A stretch of 64,000 bases of DNA from Fragum whitleyi (GCA_948146395.1 OX411545.1:17790026-17854025); one strand, 5' to 3'; counted from the stretch's first letter, positions 44,361-55,643 are shown. Notes: generated from the sequence alone by a model not told the origin. Numbers and translations are program-made.

Positions 44361-44741
44361 TGGGTTACGACATGAAAATTTCTTTGCCAAACATTTGAAA
44401 TTATCAAGAGGGCTAATTTATTGAATTGTCCAATCGAAACTACTTTGGTTAATCTAAAGATCAGCTTAGATTAGTCGAGTTGTGTTCCGAATATGTTTTG
44501 ATATCTCATTATACTTCCATTCACCTGACGTCATCTGAGTGGAACCAATCTTACCGATGACGTCATCACGTTTCCATGTTATTTACGTGCAAAATGCCGT
44601 TCTAAATTTTGCATATCTCAAAATGTCTTCGTTTTGACTTATCTTTTGCATCAAAGAAACACGGCTTTCATTTGTTATTCACGTAATTTTTCATTAAGTG
44701 AACAACAAAAGTCATATATTACAAGAGACTCTTCCTTCTTA
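44361..44741. other. Spacer, no gene seen
   Basis: Contains gacgtcat motifs near 44527 and 44557. Nothing recognised. Confidence 0.35.
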
Positions 44742-44846
44742 AGATTAAGAAGAAAAAACAAAAACAAAAACAAAACAAAAAAAAAACAACAACAACAACT
44801 GCAGCAGCAGCAACAACAACAACGAAATAAAAATAAATAAATAGAT
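44742..44846 (+). repeat. CAA/CAG and A-rich microsatellite
   Basis: aaaacaaaaacaaaaac passes into aacaacaacaac, gcagcagcagc, and acaacaac, then aaataaataaatag. The ORF rich in Q across it is an artefact of the repeat. Confidence 0.9.
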
Positions 44847-45017
44847 AAATGAATTCGGCTTATTTAAACTACCACCTGTTATTAACAATTTGTATGCTTA
44901 ATAATTGTTCAGATATTACAAACTCTTAAAATAAATTTTATCCTTAAAGAATCGTTACCTAGGTTTCGGACTGCCGTGTCAAAATAAGATACAAAACATT
45001 TCAAGGTTTGGGCGAAC

Positions 45018-45176
45018 AATTAGAAACACCATCATATTGACAAGTTGAAAGAATTTGGAATAACATCAAATAAGTATGTGGAGTGAGTTTTATAAGAAAC
45101 TTAAGGGAAGTAATATATAATACCGTTTTCTTGTCTAAATCAGACGAAATGATCGATATTCTATAACGTACCTTTA
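45018..45176 (-). mobile_element. P1 half element ending at the core, type B-like
   Basis: It runs from acaccatcatattgacaagt to gtctaaatcagacgaaatga and the closing repeat tacctttaa. The second half is absent. Confidence 0.65.
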
Positions 45177-45274
45177 AAAAAATCTGCGTACTTTTCTTTT
45201 AAAAGATCTGTGTGTCTACGTGATTGTTTCCAAATCAAACCCAGCTTATATAAATTTGGAATGATTTAAGCGAT

Positions 45275-45700
45275 ACAGTTAGAAAACATCGTGAAATTGG
45301 CAGTCAACTCATTCAAAACCATTCTAACTCGCTCACATAGCGCTCCATTCATTAATTCCAAACACTCACCCAAACCATTCAAAAACGCTCCAAAATCAAT
45401 GAAAAAATCATAACAACAGCTTCATTCAAAATAAATATAGCTAGAAAAACGCGTTTTTTCTGACATAATTTAAAATATGTGCGTCTGATAAGGTTCTTGA
45501 AGAAATATCTATCTATCTATAACACTGTATGCATATTTTATGAAAGGGATGTAATAAATATCGCTTATTGTGTTCATCCCAAACAAAATTAACGATATTG
45601 AAATGCCTTCCTTAAATTTCATTTAAAATCACTCATCGCACTCATTCACTTTCATTCCAAAATCATTCATCTTGTCAAGTTCACGATGTTGTTAACTGTA
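45275..45700 (+). mobile_element. P1 element, full copy, core type A
   Basis: It runs from acagttagaaaacatcgtga to cacgatgttgttaactgta. The core is attgtgttcatcccaaacaa with aattaacg. Confidence 0.85.
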
Positions 45701-45720
45701 TGTATGATGTTGTGAAGTAC

Positions 45721-45839
45721 TGTGAACGATTCTGGGGCATTTTAGGATGATTTCGGAGCGTTTCTGAATGGTTGTATGAGACTTTCAAATAAAATAGAGC
45801 GTTGAGTGAGTGTCAATTTCAAGACGTTTCTAACTGTAT
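45721..45839 (-). mobile_element. P1 terminal-half fragment
   Basis: It keeps tttcggagcgtttctgaatg, gagcgttgagtgagtgtcaa and a damaged terminus atttcaagacgtttctaact. It complements the half missing at 45018. Confidence 0.65.
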
Positions 45840-46288
45840 CAAATAGGACCAACATTATTAGACAACTTTTAGGGTATAATATCACAGTAATTATTCATTA
45901 CCGTTCTTTGAACAAAAAAGTAAAAAAAGAAATGAGAAAATTGAAGCACATAAAAATCCCTTGGACAAATTAGTGACTTAATAATGGCAGATTCTCAAAG
46001 TCATAATGGTGATAATAAATTTATAATTGCGTGCAGGGCTATAATAATGTGAAACAAAGACTTTTTTATGATTTCCGACAAGCTCTAATCACCGGTTACA
46101 AAATCTTGAAATAATTAATTAATGGATTCACTCGAAAAGAAGGCTGTGTTTTTTATATGTTGTAGCTCTTGGCATTCTTGTCAAAAAATTCTCATTGTCA
46201 TTTCAAAGTAGGATATAATAGGTCATTAAATGGTCGACCTTAAAATAAAGTATTCTACAAACAGATACAAGAAGGCCGAATCTGTCCT
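45840..46288. other. Spacer, no gene seen
   Basis: Nothing recognised. Confidence 0.35.
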
Positions 46289-46606
46289 ACAGTTACGAAC
46301 ATCGTGGAATTGTCAAGATAAATGATTTGGGAATGTTTTTCATATGAAATCGAATTAGTGTGTAGGACGAGTTTTGAAGAAAATAACCCAATATTGCTAA
46401 TTTTATTCAAGGTTAACAAAATCAGCGATATATATTACCTCCCTTTAATAGAATTTGCATATAGGTTCTATGAATAGCTTCTTTGTCATCGAAATCGTTT
46501 ATTTTTCTACCAAATGTTTTAATGTAGTTGTTGATCTTATCAATTTCAGTGATTTGGGAGCATTTTTGAATGGTTTACGTAAATGGTTATAATGAATAAA
46601 TGGAGG
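46289..46606 (-). mobile_element. P1 element lacking its distal end, core type A
   Basis: It begins acagttacgaacatcgtgga. The core is aattttattcaaggttaaca with aaatcagcg and tattacctcccttta. It fades out near ggttataatgaataaatgga. Confidence 0.75.
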
Positions 46607-47409
46607 TTTCACTAGGAAACCTCGCTTAACATTGTGAATGGTGATCCTTACTTTCTACATTAAGCCTATTTTTAATGTATTTAGCATCAGTACTTATCTA
46701 ATGCTAATCAAAAAGTCATTGTCACAAAAAACTCGAAGCGCTGCTAACTTTTTTTCCCAAACAAAACTGTATACTGTTTACTATTTTTCTAAATATAAAA
46801 GTTTATTTATAATAATTTATAATATAAATTTTTTTAAATATGCAAGGTTGAAAAAGCTTTAGGTGTTTAAAGTAAGTTGCGTAAATAAGTGTATTCTGTT
46901 AACAAACATTAATAGCCAGCTCTACAGTATGCCTACGTGACGTAAATAGAATTTATCCTGTCACTAGCTTAAATATTACATGATAAAAGAGGGTAAGATA
47001 AACTTATTGATATCAGGTCACTTGATCACGTTACAGCTTTATCATATCACATGGTCATGTGACCGGCCGGAACTTATTTTGTGGTTGTCGGGTCTCATAA
47101 AACGGTCCTCCCTTTATTTTGAAGTTGAGTGTCGAGTTCTGTTAAAATTATTTCACCCGATTATTTCATCGTTCAAAATCAAATTGGGGCACCATCGATG
47201 ACGTTGTATGACGTAATCTATAAAATTGTGACGAAGCCGTCTTACGTGATTACATTCAACCCCCAAAACTGTCAGTATTTTAAACATTTATGTGGATGGA
47301 ATCAACGCAGATTATATTCGACCGAGGAGGATTACTCAGAGAGTAGCTATGTATCTAGTCTTAATCTATTTCCGTCCTCTGATTAAGAGCGAGGAAGGCA
47401 TTGAATTGA
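46607..47409. other. Spacer, no gene seen
   Basis: Several short plus-strand ORFs overlap but share no domain. The stretch 47290-47400 might belong to the decayed ORF that follows. Confidence 0.3.
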
Positions 47410-47850
47410 TGTTTACATCTGCATTCTCAGTCTACTTTCACCGATTATCTGTTATGGACGTACGCTCGTCATAACCCAAATCATCTAAACGTTTGCTTTT
47501 CTGATGCACAGCTTATTGTCTATCTAGCTGTATTCGATAAATCCCGTTTACGTTGTGGCACGGATGATATTGGGCGTAGTCTGACCGAACACGTTTTGAT
47601 AAACTGTGAAAGTGTACAAGAATGTCGGGGTGCATTCAGTTGTAAGCTACGCTGGCAATTTGAACCTGCGGTCTACGCCTTCATGGCATCTTTAAGCAGT
47701 GGCGAATATGTAAACTCCCTTTCCGGTCTGAATATGAAGAGAACATGTATCTCATTTTGGGAGAGAATCATAATTCTTTGGCAATATTGTCCAGTTTTTC
47801 CACATTATCTGGTGTCAATTTTGATTCACTTAAATATCATATATTTTTAA
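47410..47850 (+). pseudogene. Unassigned 146-codon open frame, possible retroelement C-terminus
   Basis: The frame is open from 47410 (after a TGA) to TAA at 47848 and has no ATG near its start. It reads TFTDYLLWTYARHNPNHLNV, then DKSRLRCGTDDIGRSLTEHV, LINCESVQECR, and later KRTCISFWERIIILWQYCP. The C...LTEHVLxxC...CR pattern recalls the zinc-knuckle tail of LINE RT proteins, which this window shows twice elsewhere. It could also be an internal exon of a host gene, but no good acceptor was fixed. Function is not assigned. Confidence 0.3.
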
Positions 47851-49115
47851 AATATGAATAATGAAATATCAATTCTTTTCGTGAGGTTTGTCCACGTTTC
47901 TGTCCATACCGGTTTTGCGTGCTGCCTTATGATGCGTGTATCATGCAGAAGAAAAGAGACGGAAACAAAATTCATTGTGCCGCGCACTTGGTTAAACACC
48001 GTTGAAAAGCCGATACGGTATGGTGAATACAACAACAACGGGCGTCACATTTTCTTATTTTCTGTCTACAAGTTACATCTGTCTTGCGTGACAATACTAA
48101 TGTATGTATATACCGCTTTGTTATGTAGTTATATGAATTCAAGACGTTATTTAAAATAATTGTGTATGATAGATTTATTAATGTCAGAGCTCGACGCAGA
48201 AAAAGATATTTATCTTATACAAGAGGGTCACATTAGTCCTATATCACTCGGCTCATATAGAAGCAACAAGGTAAAATTTAGAAATCGCGTTTAAATTATT
48301 CTAACACGCGGATAAACCAATATGGTACAGAGCGAACAAACATAACAGGCCGCCTTTTCTTCCTTTTAGTCTACGAGTTACATGTTTCTTTCGAGACAAA
48401 TGGCAATATTAAAAATATCATAATGTGGTACTCCTTGTTATCTAGTTATACAAATGTATGAAGTGATTTCAAAGAATTACATATGCTCGTATGATAGATC
48501 TATCCTGAAGAGAGATTGCTGTAGTAGATTCGTAAATAAATCTTAAAAAACGAGCAATATCAATCTAAATTTGTACATGTGACATATTGATGTGCTTTTT
48601 GTCTGCCGTGGTCCATCTCAATGCGTTATACATTCTCATTCCGTCTGAGTTGGAGTAGCAGTATGACACGATGGTTTTCTTCAACGGTTTCTGTAAAATC
48701 GAACTGCCTATATGTTACGAAGTTATAACTGTTGTTGTTCATATAATGAAAGCTTTGTCACGAAAAACAAACGATAATTCTATATCTGTTATACAAAAGC
48801 TTAAGGCTTAAAGTAATCTATAAAATCTTCTAAAAGAGCCATTTCATGTCTTGCATGAAACGTACACCCCATTGATAGCCTGGACACTGTCAAATAGAGT
48901 GAAAAAAGCGGGGTTTAATAGTCTCACTGGTTTAGCAACGAATATATATCAGAAACGAATCTATAAAGTTATTCAATTATTGTTTTATATTCAGAAAATC
49001 TGCGACTAACTGACCACGGTATATACATTTCAAATTCCTAGAAAGCTTTTTTCTATGTTCATATTTTAACAGAATTTTATTTCATTTGGTGTCGTTTGTT
49101 GCATTTATAAATACT
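47851..49115. other. Spacer with a diverged direct repeat
   Basis: 48030-48190 and 48330-48500 share the order cattttcttattttctgtct/ccttttcttccttttagtct, acaagttacat, gacaatac, then an atgtagttat-type block: an old direct duplication about 300 bp apart. No gene seen. Confidence 0.4.
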
Positions 49116-49474
49116 ACAGTTAGTATCATCGTGAAATTGACATTCATCTCAATCAAAACCATTCTAAATCGCTCATTCAGCTCTCCTTTCATTCATTCCA
49201 AACACTCATTCAAAAACGCTCCAAAATGACTTAAAAAGAAACAATCAGCACCTACATTCAAAATGAATATAAATATAAGAAAATCGCGATTTCACTGACA
49301 TAATTGAAATTGTTAGCATCTGATCGTAAATTTGTTTATCCTGGACAAAATGAGCGATATTGGATAACCTCCTTTTAATTTCACTCTAAACTTTCTCCTC
49401 CCGCCCATTCAATTTCATTCAGAAATCATTCAAAAATCATTCATCTTGTCAAATATAAGATGTTGTTAACTGTA
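49116..49474 (+). mobile_element. P1 element with internal deletion
   Basis: It runs from acagttagtatcatcgtgaa to aagatgttgttaactgt. About 70 bp before the core, including the left arm of the central hairpin, are missing; the right arm (gtttatcctggacaaaatga) remains. Confidence 0.8.
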
Positions 49475-49936
49475 CATGTACCCGGGTATCCATCCTTAAT
49501 AGGTCTCGACGGATCTTTCTTTTTTCTAACACAGCGAAATTTGTCTTTCGATTGGAGGAAAAAGTCAAATTCTCACGATTAAATACTGAGAAAAGGATGA
49601 TCAAAGTACGTTATATTTGATAGAAATTCAAATAAAATAAATCTCGGAGCGTAATTTGAAGTCAAAGTTCAGTTGTAATGTAATTTGCGGAAGAATTTCT
49701 CTGGAATAGACATCATTTTCATTTGATTTGAATTCTTTGGTAAGAAAATTTAATCTTCTTTTCTCAGATTTCTTAAGAAATATCCAATTAAACTTTTTTG
49801 TTTTCTTCTTTTATATTTTTACATTCAGATTCAGATTTTTTTCTTTGGTAAAAAACGTAAATCTTTGTAACGTGTCATCAGTTCTGCGAATATAAATGTA
49901 TTATTTTTTCGAGTGTTTCACCTCTTTTTGATTAAA
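49475..49936. other. Spacer, no gene seen
   Basis: Nothing recognised. Confidence 0.35.
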
Positions 49937-50209
49937 GGTGACTTGTCATGCGAAAAAGAACTGTTTTGGAAGTGTTAAAACTGTTGATCTTTGTTAGACT
50001 GTGCGGATTGCACAGGCTGACCAGAGTAGAAGGGTTTGCACCTAAGCGATTTTCTGAATCTAAACTGATTATTCTACCTTCTTAAAGAAATGTTTCCAAA
50101 GTCGGGATCCTGGTTGACTACTGCTAGGTTGAATTAATTTATGTAATAAAAAGAAAAAACGAAAAAACACGTAGTTCCAAGATGGACCTTTTCTTATCGA
50201 GGCGTCACA
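49937..50209. mobile_element. P2 inverted-repeat element with P8-like core
   Basis: ggtgacttgtcatgcgaaaa pairs with ttttcttatcgaggcgtcac. The hairpin gttagactgtgcggattgca with caggctgaccag is nearer to the P8 core than to other P2 cores. Confidence 0.75.
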
Positions 50210-50299
50210 AATACGTATGCTGTAAACACGATGTTCGTTTATTGAGGTCGTCAGACGAAGCAATTTTATAGTCTTTGTCACGGTAACTTAATAGCTTGT

Positions 50300-50373
50300 C
50301 TTCACTTAAATCCATGGTTAAGTGAGAAACAGTTCTAACTGCCTATATACATATAGGCAGTTACAACTGTTTC
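50300..50373. other. Double hairpin
   Basis: gaaacagttctaactgccta pairs with taggcagttacaactgtttc (50336-50373). Just before it, ttcacttaa pairs with ttaagtga. No relatives are seen in the window. Confidence 0.6.
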
Positions 50374-50378
50374 GCGCT

Positions 50379-51087
50379 GAGCAGGCGAAATGGCGACTAA
50401 CCAGACATGGTTCAGAATAATGAAGGACCACGGGCGCCTCTGAATTGTTATTCTTCATTAAAGGAGGGACCTGTAAAAATTAGGAGGGGGACAACACAAG
50501 CATTAAAACAAAAACAACACTTCATTATAGACAAATTGAAGCCAATAAGAATTATTGTGCCGGTTTGACAAGAATTTTAATCATGGCTATCGAAGCAGAT
50601 TTGTGATAATCTTGTTGAATTCTAGTTTGTTAAGGATTTAATTTCTCGCATAGTAAACCATCCATCATTAAATCGAATTTGATATTTCTGGTTCAAATTG
50701 ATACATGACTCTACGAGCAATGAATTCGTTTGCAAGTCTTTACTTTGTGATTTTTAGAATAACATGTTACACAAGTGACGGAAATTTTAAGTGTTATGTT
50801 ATTCATTCCATGGTATTTCATTAATTAGTAAAACTCTAGCCAAAACAAGTTTCCACGCATCGCGCTGAGACATGGTGTCTACCAAATGCGATATTTTAAT
50901 ATTCTAATAACATTTAATGGTTTGCTAGTCTGAAATTGAAGAAAAATCAAATTATTCGAGCGTAATTCTATTTTTGAACTATTAAAACGTAATAAAATGA
51001 TTACAAAAATACGAAATAAAAGCGACTACCAAGGCATTATGTCGCCACCTTTTTTTCACGATCCATTTCGATTCTTTATGAACTCCA
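50379..51087. other. Spacer, no gene seen
   Basis: Nothing recognised. Confidence 0.35.
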
Positions 51088-51330
51088 GGGGCCCGTTTTA
51101 CTAAAAATCTCACGATCATTTTTTGTGTAAGACAAAAAATAAAGTTACTTCTAATATAGCAACTAAATATGGAATTCTACCATGCATCATCTTATTGGAA
51201 TCGTCTTCTAAAGACGATTCCAATGAGACATTGCAGGACAGAATCTAAAACTGAATGAAAACAACAGGTGCAATTTGAGATTTTGACTTGCGATTATTTA
51301 TTTCGTAAGTAGTTTAGTAAAACGGGACCC
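51088..51330. mobile_element. P4 inverted-repeat element, copy 2
   Basis: ggggcccgttttactaaaaa with tctcacgat pairs with tttagtaaaacgggaccc. The intact central hairpin is ttggaatcgtcttctaaaga with cgattccaa. Confidence 0.8.
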
Positions 51331-51432
51331 AGATGCTTGTAAAAAGTACACTTTATGGCTCTTCGAGGTTTTCAGATAAAATATTACGGAGCATTGCAGA
51401 AATCCAGGGTTCTGCTCTATAAAAAAATGAAC

Positions 51433-51668
51433 CTGTGCGTGACATTTCCAACAATTGAATGTGCGCGTTATGGACATACGTTTAGTAGATTTGGCAATCG
51501 TGTAATGCATTTGAAATTAAACTTGGGTTTTGAACGGCGATTTTCGGTCTGTAGCCATCTTTTGAGTGCATAGTGAAGACTCTGATCAAACTGTGCGGCT
51601 TTGCAGGCTGATCTGAGTCTTACCGTTGCGCAAATGGGAATTTGTTGGAAATATAACGTACAGGCTCA
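51433..51668. mobile_element. P8 inverted-repeat element, copy 2
   Basis: gcgtgacatttccaacaatt pairs with aatttgttggaaatataacg. The core is gactctgatcaaactgtgcg with gctttgcaggctgatctgag and tc. Confidence 0.7.
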
Positions 51669-51875
51669 AATTGTCTCTAATCCCAAAGACTTGATTTGTC
51701 TTTAGAAATATTTTGTTTCTAAACGTCCTTTTACCAAGTTCTAGTTATGAACTTTAAGAACTAACTTGAACAAAAACCGCACGAGTGTTCTTTTCTACCC
51801 GAGGATAACCCGTGGTCCTAATTGATTCCATGTGTTATATCGTGTGCTTTCAATTAAGAGGTAATGCCTTTTAAC

Positions 51876-51920
51876 GCCTGCTACCAATTTAGCTACGGTA
51901 GGGTTCGAACCCGCAATCAC
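51876..51920 (-). other. tRNA-like A- and B-box motifs in permuted order
   Basis: On the minus strand the B-box-like gggttcgaaccct comes first, followed by the A-box-like gtagctaaattggtagcagg. A real tRNA has the opposite order, so this is not a tRNA gene. It could be a junction of two SINE heads or chance. Confidence 0.3.
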
Positions 51921-52419
51921 CCGAATTCGAGACGAACAAGGAGCCATACTTTTGGAATTGAATTAAGAGCTGATTATATATGGGACCTAAGCGAATCAAT
52001 ATTAATTCGAGTTTCATTACATGCAGGTCTACTGTACTTCTAACATGCAACACTTTTGACTGAGCCAAAATAGCTGCCCATAATTGAAACAGCAATCTCT
52101 TCGCAAATGATGTTTAAAAGTAGCTTTATCAAGACAGACGAAGTATTAGTTTCGAGACACACGTGTGACAAATGTTAGATAAATTTAAGAGGACAGGTCG
52201 TCCGTTACATTACGTATATTGTCTAGGATAATGTGGTTAGGTTCGCTCTGTGTGCCCATCAAACACTCCTACTTTCTGTTTATAGAACAACCACAGAAGC
52301 CCGTTCATAAATATTCCATCGTAAAATGGAAAATGTATAGGCTTCAATCACGATAGTTCCAGGCCAGATCTTCGGGACCTCATTTGATTGATAGTGCACA
52401 TTTATTTATGATAGCACGG
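51921..52419. other. Spacer, no gene seen
   Basis: Nothing recognised. Confidence 0.35.
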
Positions 52420-52515
52420 TACATAACATAACATAAGTTTATTACAGACGTTGAGCATATAAGCTCATAGTTAAACATTACAACATATTACATAACATAG
52501 AGTGAAAAGGGCCTA
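52420..52515 (-). mobile_element. Non-LTR retrotransposon 3' tail fragment
   Basis: On the minus strand, gagcttatatgctcaacgtc leads to tgtaataaacttatgttatg and a ttatg repeat, a tail typical of molluscan LINEs. The coding part is absent. Confidence 0.65.
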
Positions 52516-52651
52516 TCACATAAACAAAGACGATTAATTTCTGTTGTAAGTAATTTAGTAAATTTAAACATATTTTGATTCTTAGAGTAAAATAAAGGAA
52601 TACATTAAAACCTTAACTCCTTATAAAATGGACAGACAAATGTAACGTGAT

Positions 52652-53090
52652 ATTTAGTATCATAGAGAATTGACACTAATCCAGACCAAATCCATTCCAT
52701 ATCACTCGGTCACAAGCGTTCAATTAATTTATTCCAAACACTAACTCAAACCATTCAAAACGCTCCGAAATCATTCAAAAACGGACAAAATTGATGCAAA
52801 CGATCCAAAACTTGATCCAAATCTATCAAGTCATTCCAACAAATGTTTGACTGAAGTCGTTTTGGATTTGACCAGAATAGACGCATAATTCCATATGTAG
52901 AACAATACAAAAGATTATTATGAAAGGAAGGTCATAATATCGCTTATTTCGTTCTCTGGAAAGGCATTATCTATATTTAATTGCCTCCCTTGACTTTCAT
53001 TAAAAACTCACCCAATTCACTCTTTCAATTGAATTTAAAATCATTTCAAAATCACCCGCCTTCTTAATTGCACGATGCAGTTCTTAACTG
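52652..53090 (+). mobile_element. P1 element, diverged full copy
   Basis: It runs from tttagtatcatagagaattg to attgcacgatgcagttctta. The core (cgcttatttcgttctctgga) no longer pairs well. It is the most decayed full-length P1 seen. Confidence 0.7.
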
Positions 53091-53485
53091 AACATGCCAA
53101 ACATATTATTTTCTTAAGGTACCTTGCACACATTTGCCTTCAGTGATTCTTTTATAAAAAGGGCGGTCCAATTCTTACCAATTGATTCGATATTACGACA
53201 CGATTAAGACTTTTGATCTTCCGCTTTCGAGTTGACGACCGACCAGATCGGCCACAGAAAATATTATTTGATGATTTTGAGAACGGCCCTTTAAGGAAAG
53301 AAACGAAATGTTAGTTGAACATTTCCCACATAAATATCTGTCTCAAGTGCGTCTAAACGTTTGAACTACATGTATATACCTTGGAACAGGTTTCTACCCT
53401 TACTGGCAAAACTAAGTTGCAGAGAGCTCGACACTTGTGCTCGATTCAAAGAAAATTTGGTCGGTAAATTATCAGACAAACATTG
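53091..53485. other. Spacer, no gene seen
   Basis: Nothing recognised. A 127-codon minus ORF (53366-53749) crosses the hairpin that follows and has no domain. Confidence 0.35.
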
Positions 53486-53588
53486 GTCCTCAAGACAACT
53501 AGTCTGAAATGATGACCTTTTTGCAGAAGGCTGTTTAAGCCTTCTACATAAAAAAGTCATCATTTTCATACTTAGTGCCTTGAGGATC
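53486..53588. mobile_element. 103-bp hairpin element
   Basis: tcctcaag and cttgagga close the ends; aatgatgacctttttgcaga with aggct pairs with agccttctacataaaaaagt with catcatt. No second copy is recognised. Confidence 0.65.
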
Positions 53589-54125
53589 CATTTACAATCG
53601 TCTTTAAGTTCTATCCTTAGTAAATCATCGAGCCATTCCTTCAATATTTGAAAGTCAAAACAGGTCATTAGCGTCTTCAGGACGGCAAGGTGTAAATCGA
53701 AAAAGAATGAGGTGTAAAAGTGTTTTGTAACCATAACGATTTGGAACAAAATAATATAACGCTTTGTTCAATAATTCGTTTAATTAAAATAATACTACTC
53801 AATGTGTCATACATGATATGTGATATTAAGGAAGAAAACTTCTGGAAGCATTGTCCCTATAATAGGAGTATCTTACTTTTCGGTAATCCGTCAATGTCAA
53901 GATAATTACATTTATAAAACCTATAATATGCCACCAATGAATAATTACCTTCACCATTCCCTGTGACATGGTTTACAGTATATTTAGCAAATATAAAGAA
54001 ACAATATTCTTACCAAAGTAGAGTTCTATCATAACTTCATCTGACGTTATCATGATTGAATACTTGACTCTTGAACAGTATTTCGCTTGTCTTGTTGAAA
54101 TTATTTTTTTTTTTTTTTCAATATA
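53589..54125. other. AT-rich spacer, no gene seen
   Basis: A T16 run lies near 54104. Nothing recognised. Confidence 0.35.
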
Positions 54126-54205
54126 AGAGATGGGGGGAGTATTTGTTGATTTTATGGAGGTATGAATCTAAAAACCTAATCACACTGTATGAACACGCGA
54201 AAAAT
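54126..54205. mobile_element. P7 element, one arm only
   Basis: gagtatttgttgattttatg with gaggtatgaatctaaaaacc matches the P7 left arm at 1438. The return arm is missing. Confidence 0.55.
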
Positions 54206-54456
54206 ACGCGAAGGAAACTAAATCATATTTTATTATTTATTAAAATGTTCTGTCGCAGGTGATTTCATTATTCATCTGATAAAATTTGAAGTAACTTACA
54301 CCTATTCGAAAAAAAACATTGAAACTGTTTGACTTTTATCTTTCTTTGTAATATGAAGGAATATAAGCTATTCTAAAACTGTCTTCATAAAGTTGAAAAG
54401 TATATATATATATCTTTACTTTTCTGTTCAAGGCAAGATACATACATTCATGTTGC

Positions 54457-54717
54457 ATATGTGACCCGTCATGCGAAAAGGGACCATCTGGGTATTGCAT
54501 AGAGTATCGGCCCTAGTCAGACTGCGCGGACTGCGCAGACTGGCTGGGGTCGAAATTTTTTGCACCTTACCAGTTTTCTGAATCTTCACTTTAACTTCCA
54601 GTGAAAGAATTTTCGAAATGCGATCCCTGCTTAATCTGTTCAGTACTAATCTTTTTTTTCAAATGTTTATTTTACGGAGCTCCGTGATGGGCCTTTTTTG
54701 CGTGACGGGTCACATAT
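54457..54717. mobile_element. P2 inverted-repeat element
   Basis: atatgtgacccgtcatgcga pairs with tttgcgtgacgggtcacata. The hairpin tagtcagactgcgcggactg with cgcagactggct is strong. Confidence 0.85.
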
Positions 54718-55127
54718 TTATATTTGCCTTATATTCGAATTTTGTAGATTTGTATATTTACTTGAAAGTTTTGCGACATGCAGTAACTTACGATGTTTGT
54801 CAAAGACATAAATTCCCGAAACGCATTAAGCTAATGATACTTTATTTTCTTTGTTGTACGTAAACAAAGGACAATTACGAAGAAAATGGTGTCTAATGAT
54901 CATTAGTAATGATCCCGAGACACATATTAACACTGAAACATGGAGTTATGAACTCCACAAATTGTTGTTTTGTCGTAAAACTTTCAGTTCTTGAAGGTTG
55001 ATTGTTTATTGGATATCTAAACACTTTCTGGAATTTTATAAAATTTAAATAATTTATATCCCTAATAACACTTCCAGGACACCAATTAAGTAACAAGACA
55101 GACTTCTTCATACAGTATAATATGTGT
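54718..55127. other. Spacer, no gene seen
   Basis: Nothing recognised. Confidence 0.35.
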
Positions 55128-55550
55128 AACATCGTGAAATTGACATTCGAAACATCGTGAAATTGATATTCGTAACATCGTGAAATTGACATTCACCTCG
55201 ATGAAAACCATTATAAGTCATTCGATCACCGCGCCATCCAATGTATTCCAAACTACTAACTCTTATTAGCCCCAAAACGCACCACAATTGTTCAAAAACG
55301 TTCAAAATGGTTTCAAACGTACGATATTTTATTCATATAGATTAAAATTATTGTGATTGTTATCATTTGGTGTCGATTTTGAAGTGTCTGTGTCGTCCGT
55401 ATGTTTATTCTATTAAAGGGAGGTAAGAAATACCGCGAATTTCGGTCAATTTGGACGAAATTAGTGATATTGCATTGGTTCCATTTAATCTCACTGAAAA
55501 CAAACCCAAAGCATTCATTCAAATTCGTTCCAAAATAATTCCAAAATCAA
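55128..55550 (+). mobile_element. P1 element with triplicated terminus, core type B
   Basis: aacatcgtgaaattgacatt repeats three times at 55128, 55151 and 55174 (23-bp steps). The core is atttcggtcaatttggacga. The right terminus has decayed after ccaaaatcaactta. Confidence 0.82.
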
Positions 55551-55643
55551 CTTATTTCCAAACTGTTTGTCTATATATAAATGTTCAATAACCAGTTTAT
55601 TGCACAATTTCAGCATTTGAATACTAGAATCTTTAAAGTAGTA

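Noticed and set aside
53366..53749. 127-codon minus ORF
   Set aside because: It crosses a complete hairpin element and shows no known motif.
22690..55560. CRISPR-like array from the repeated P1 and P2 termini
   Set aside because: Spacing is irregular, copies alternate in orientation, each is a whole inverted-repeat element, and the genome is eukaryotic.
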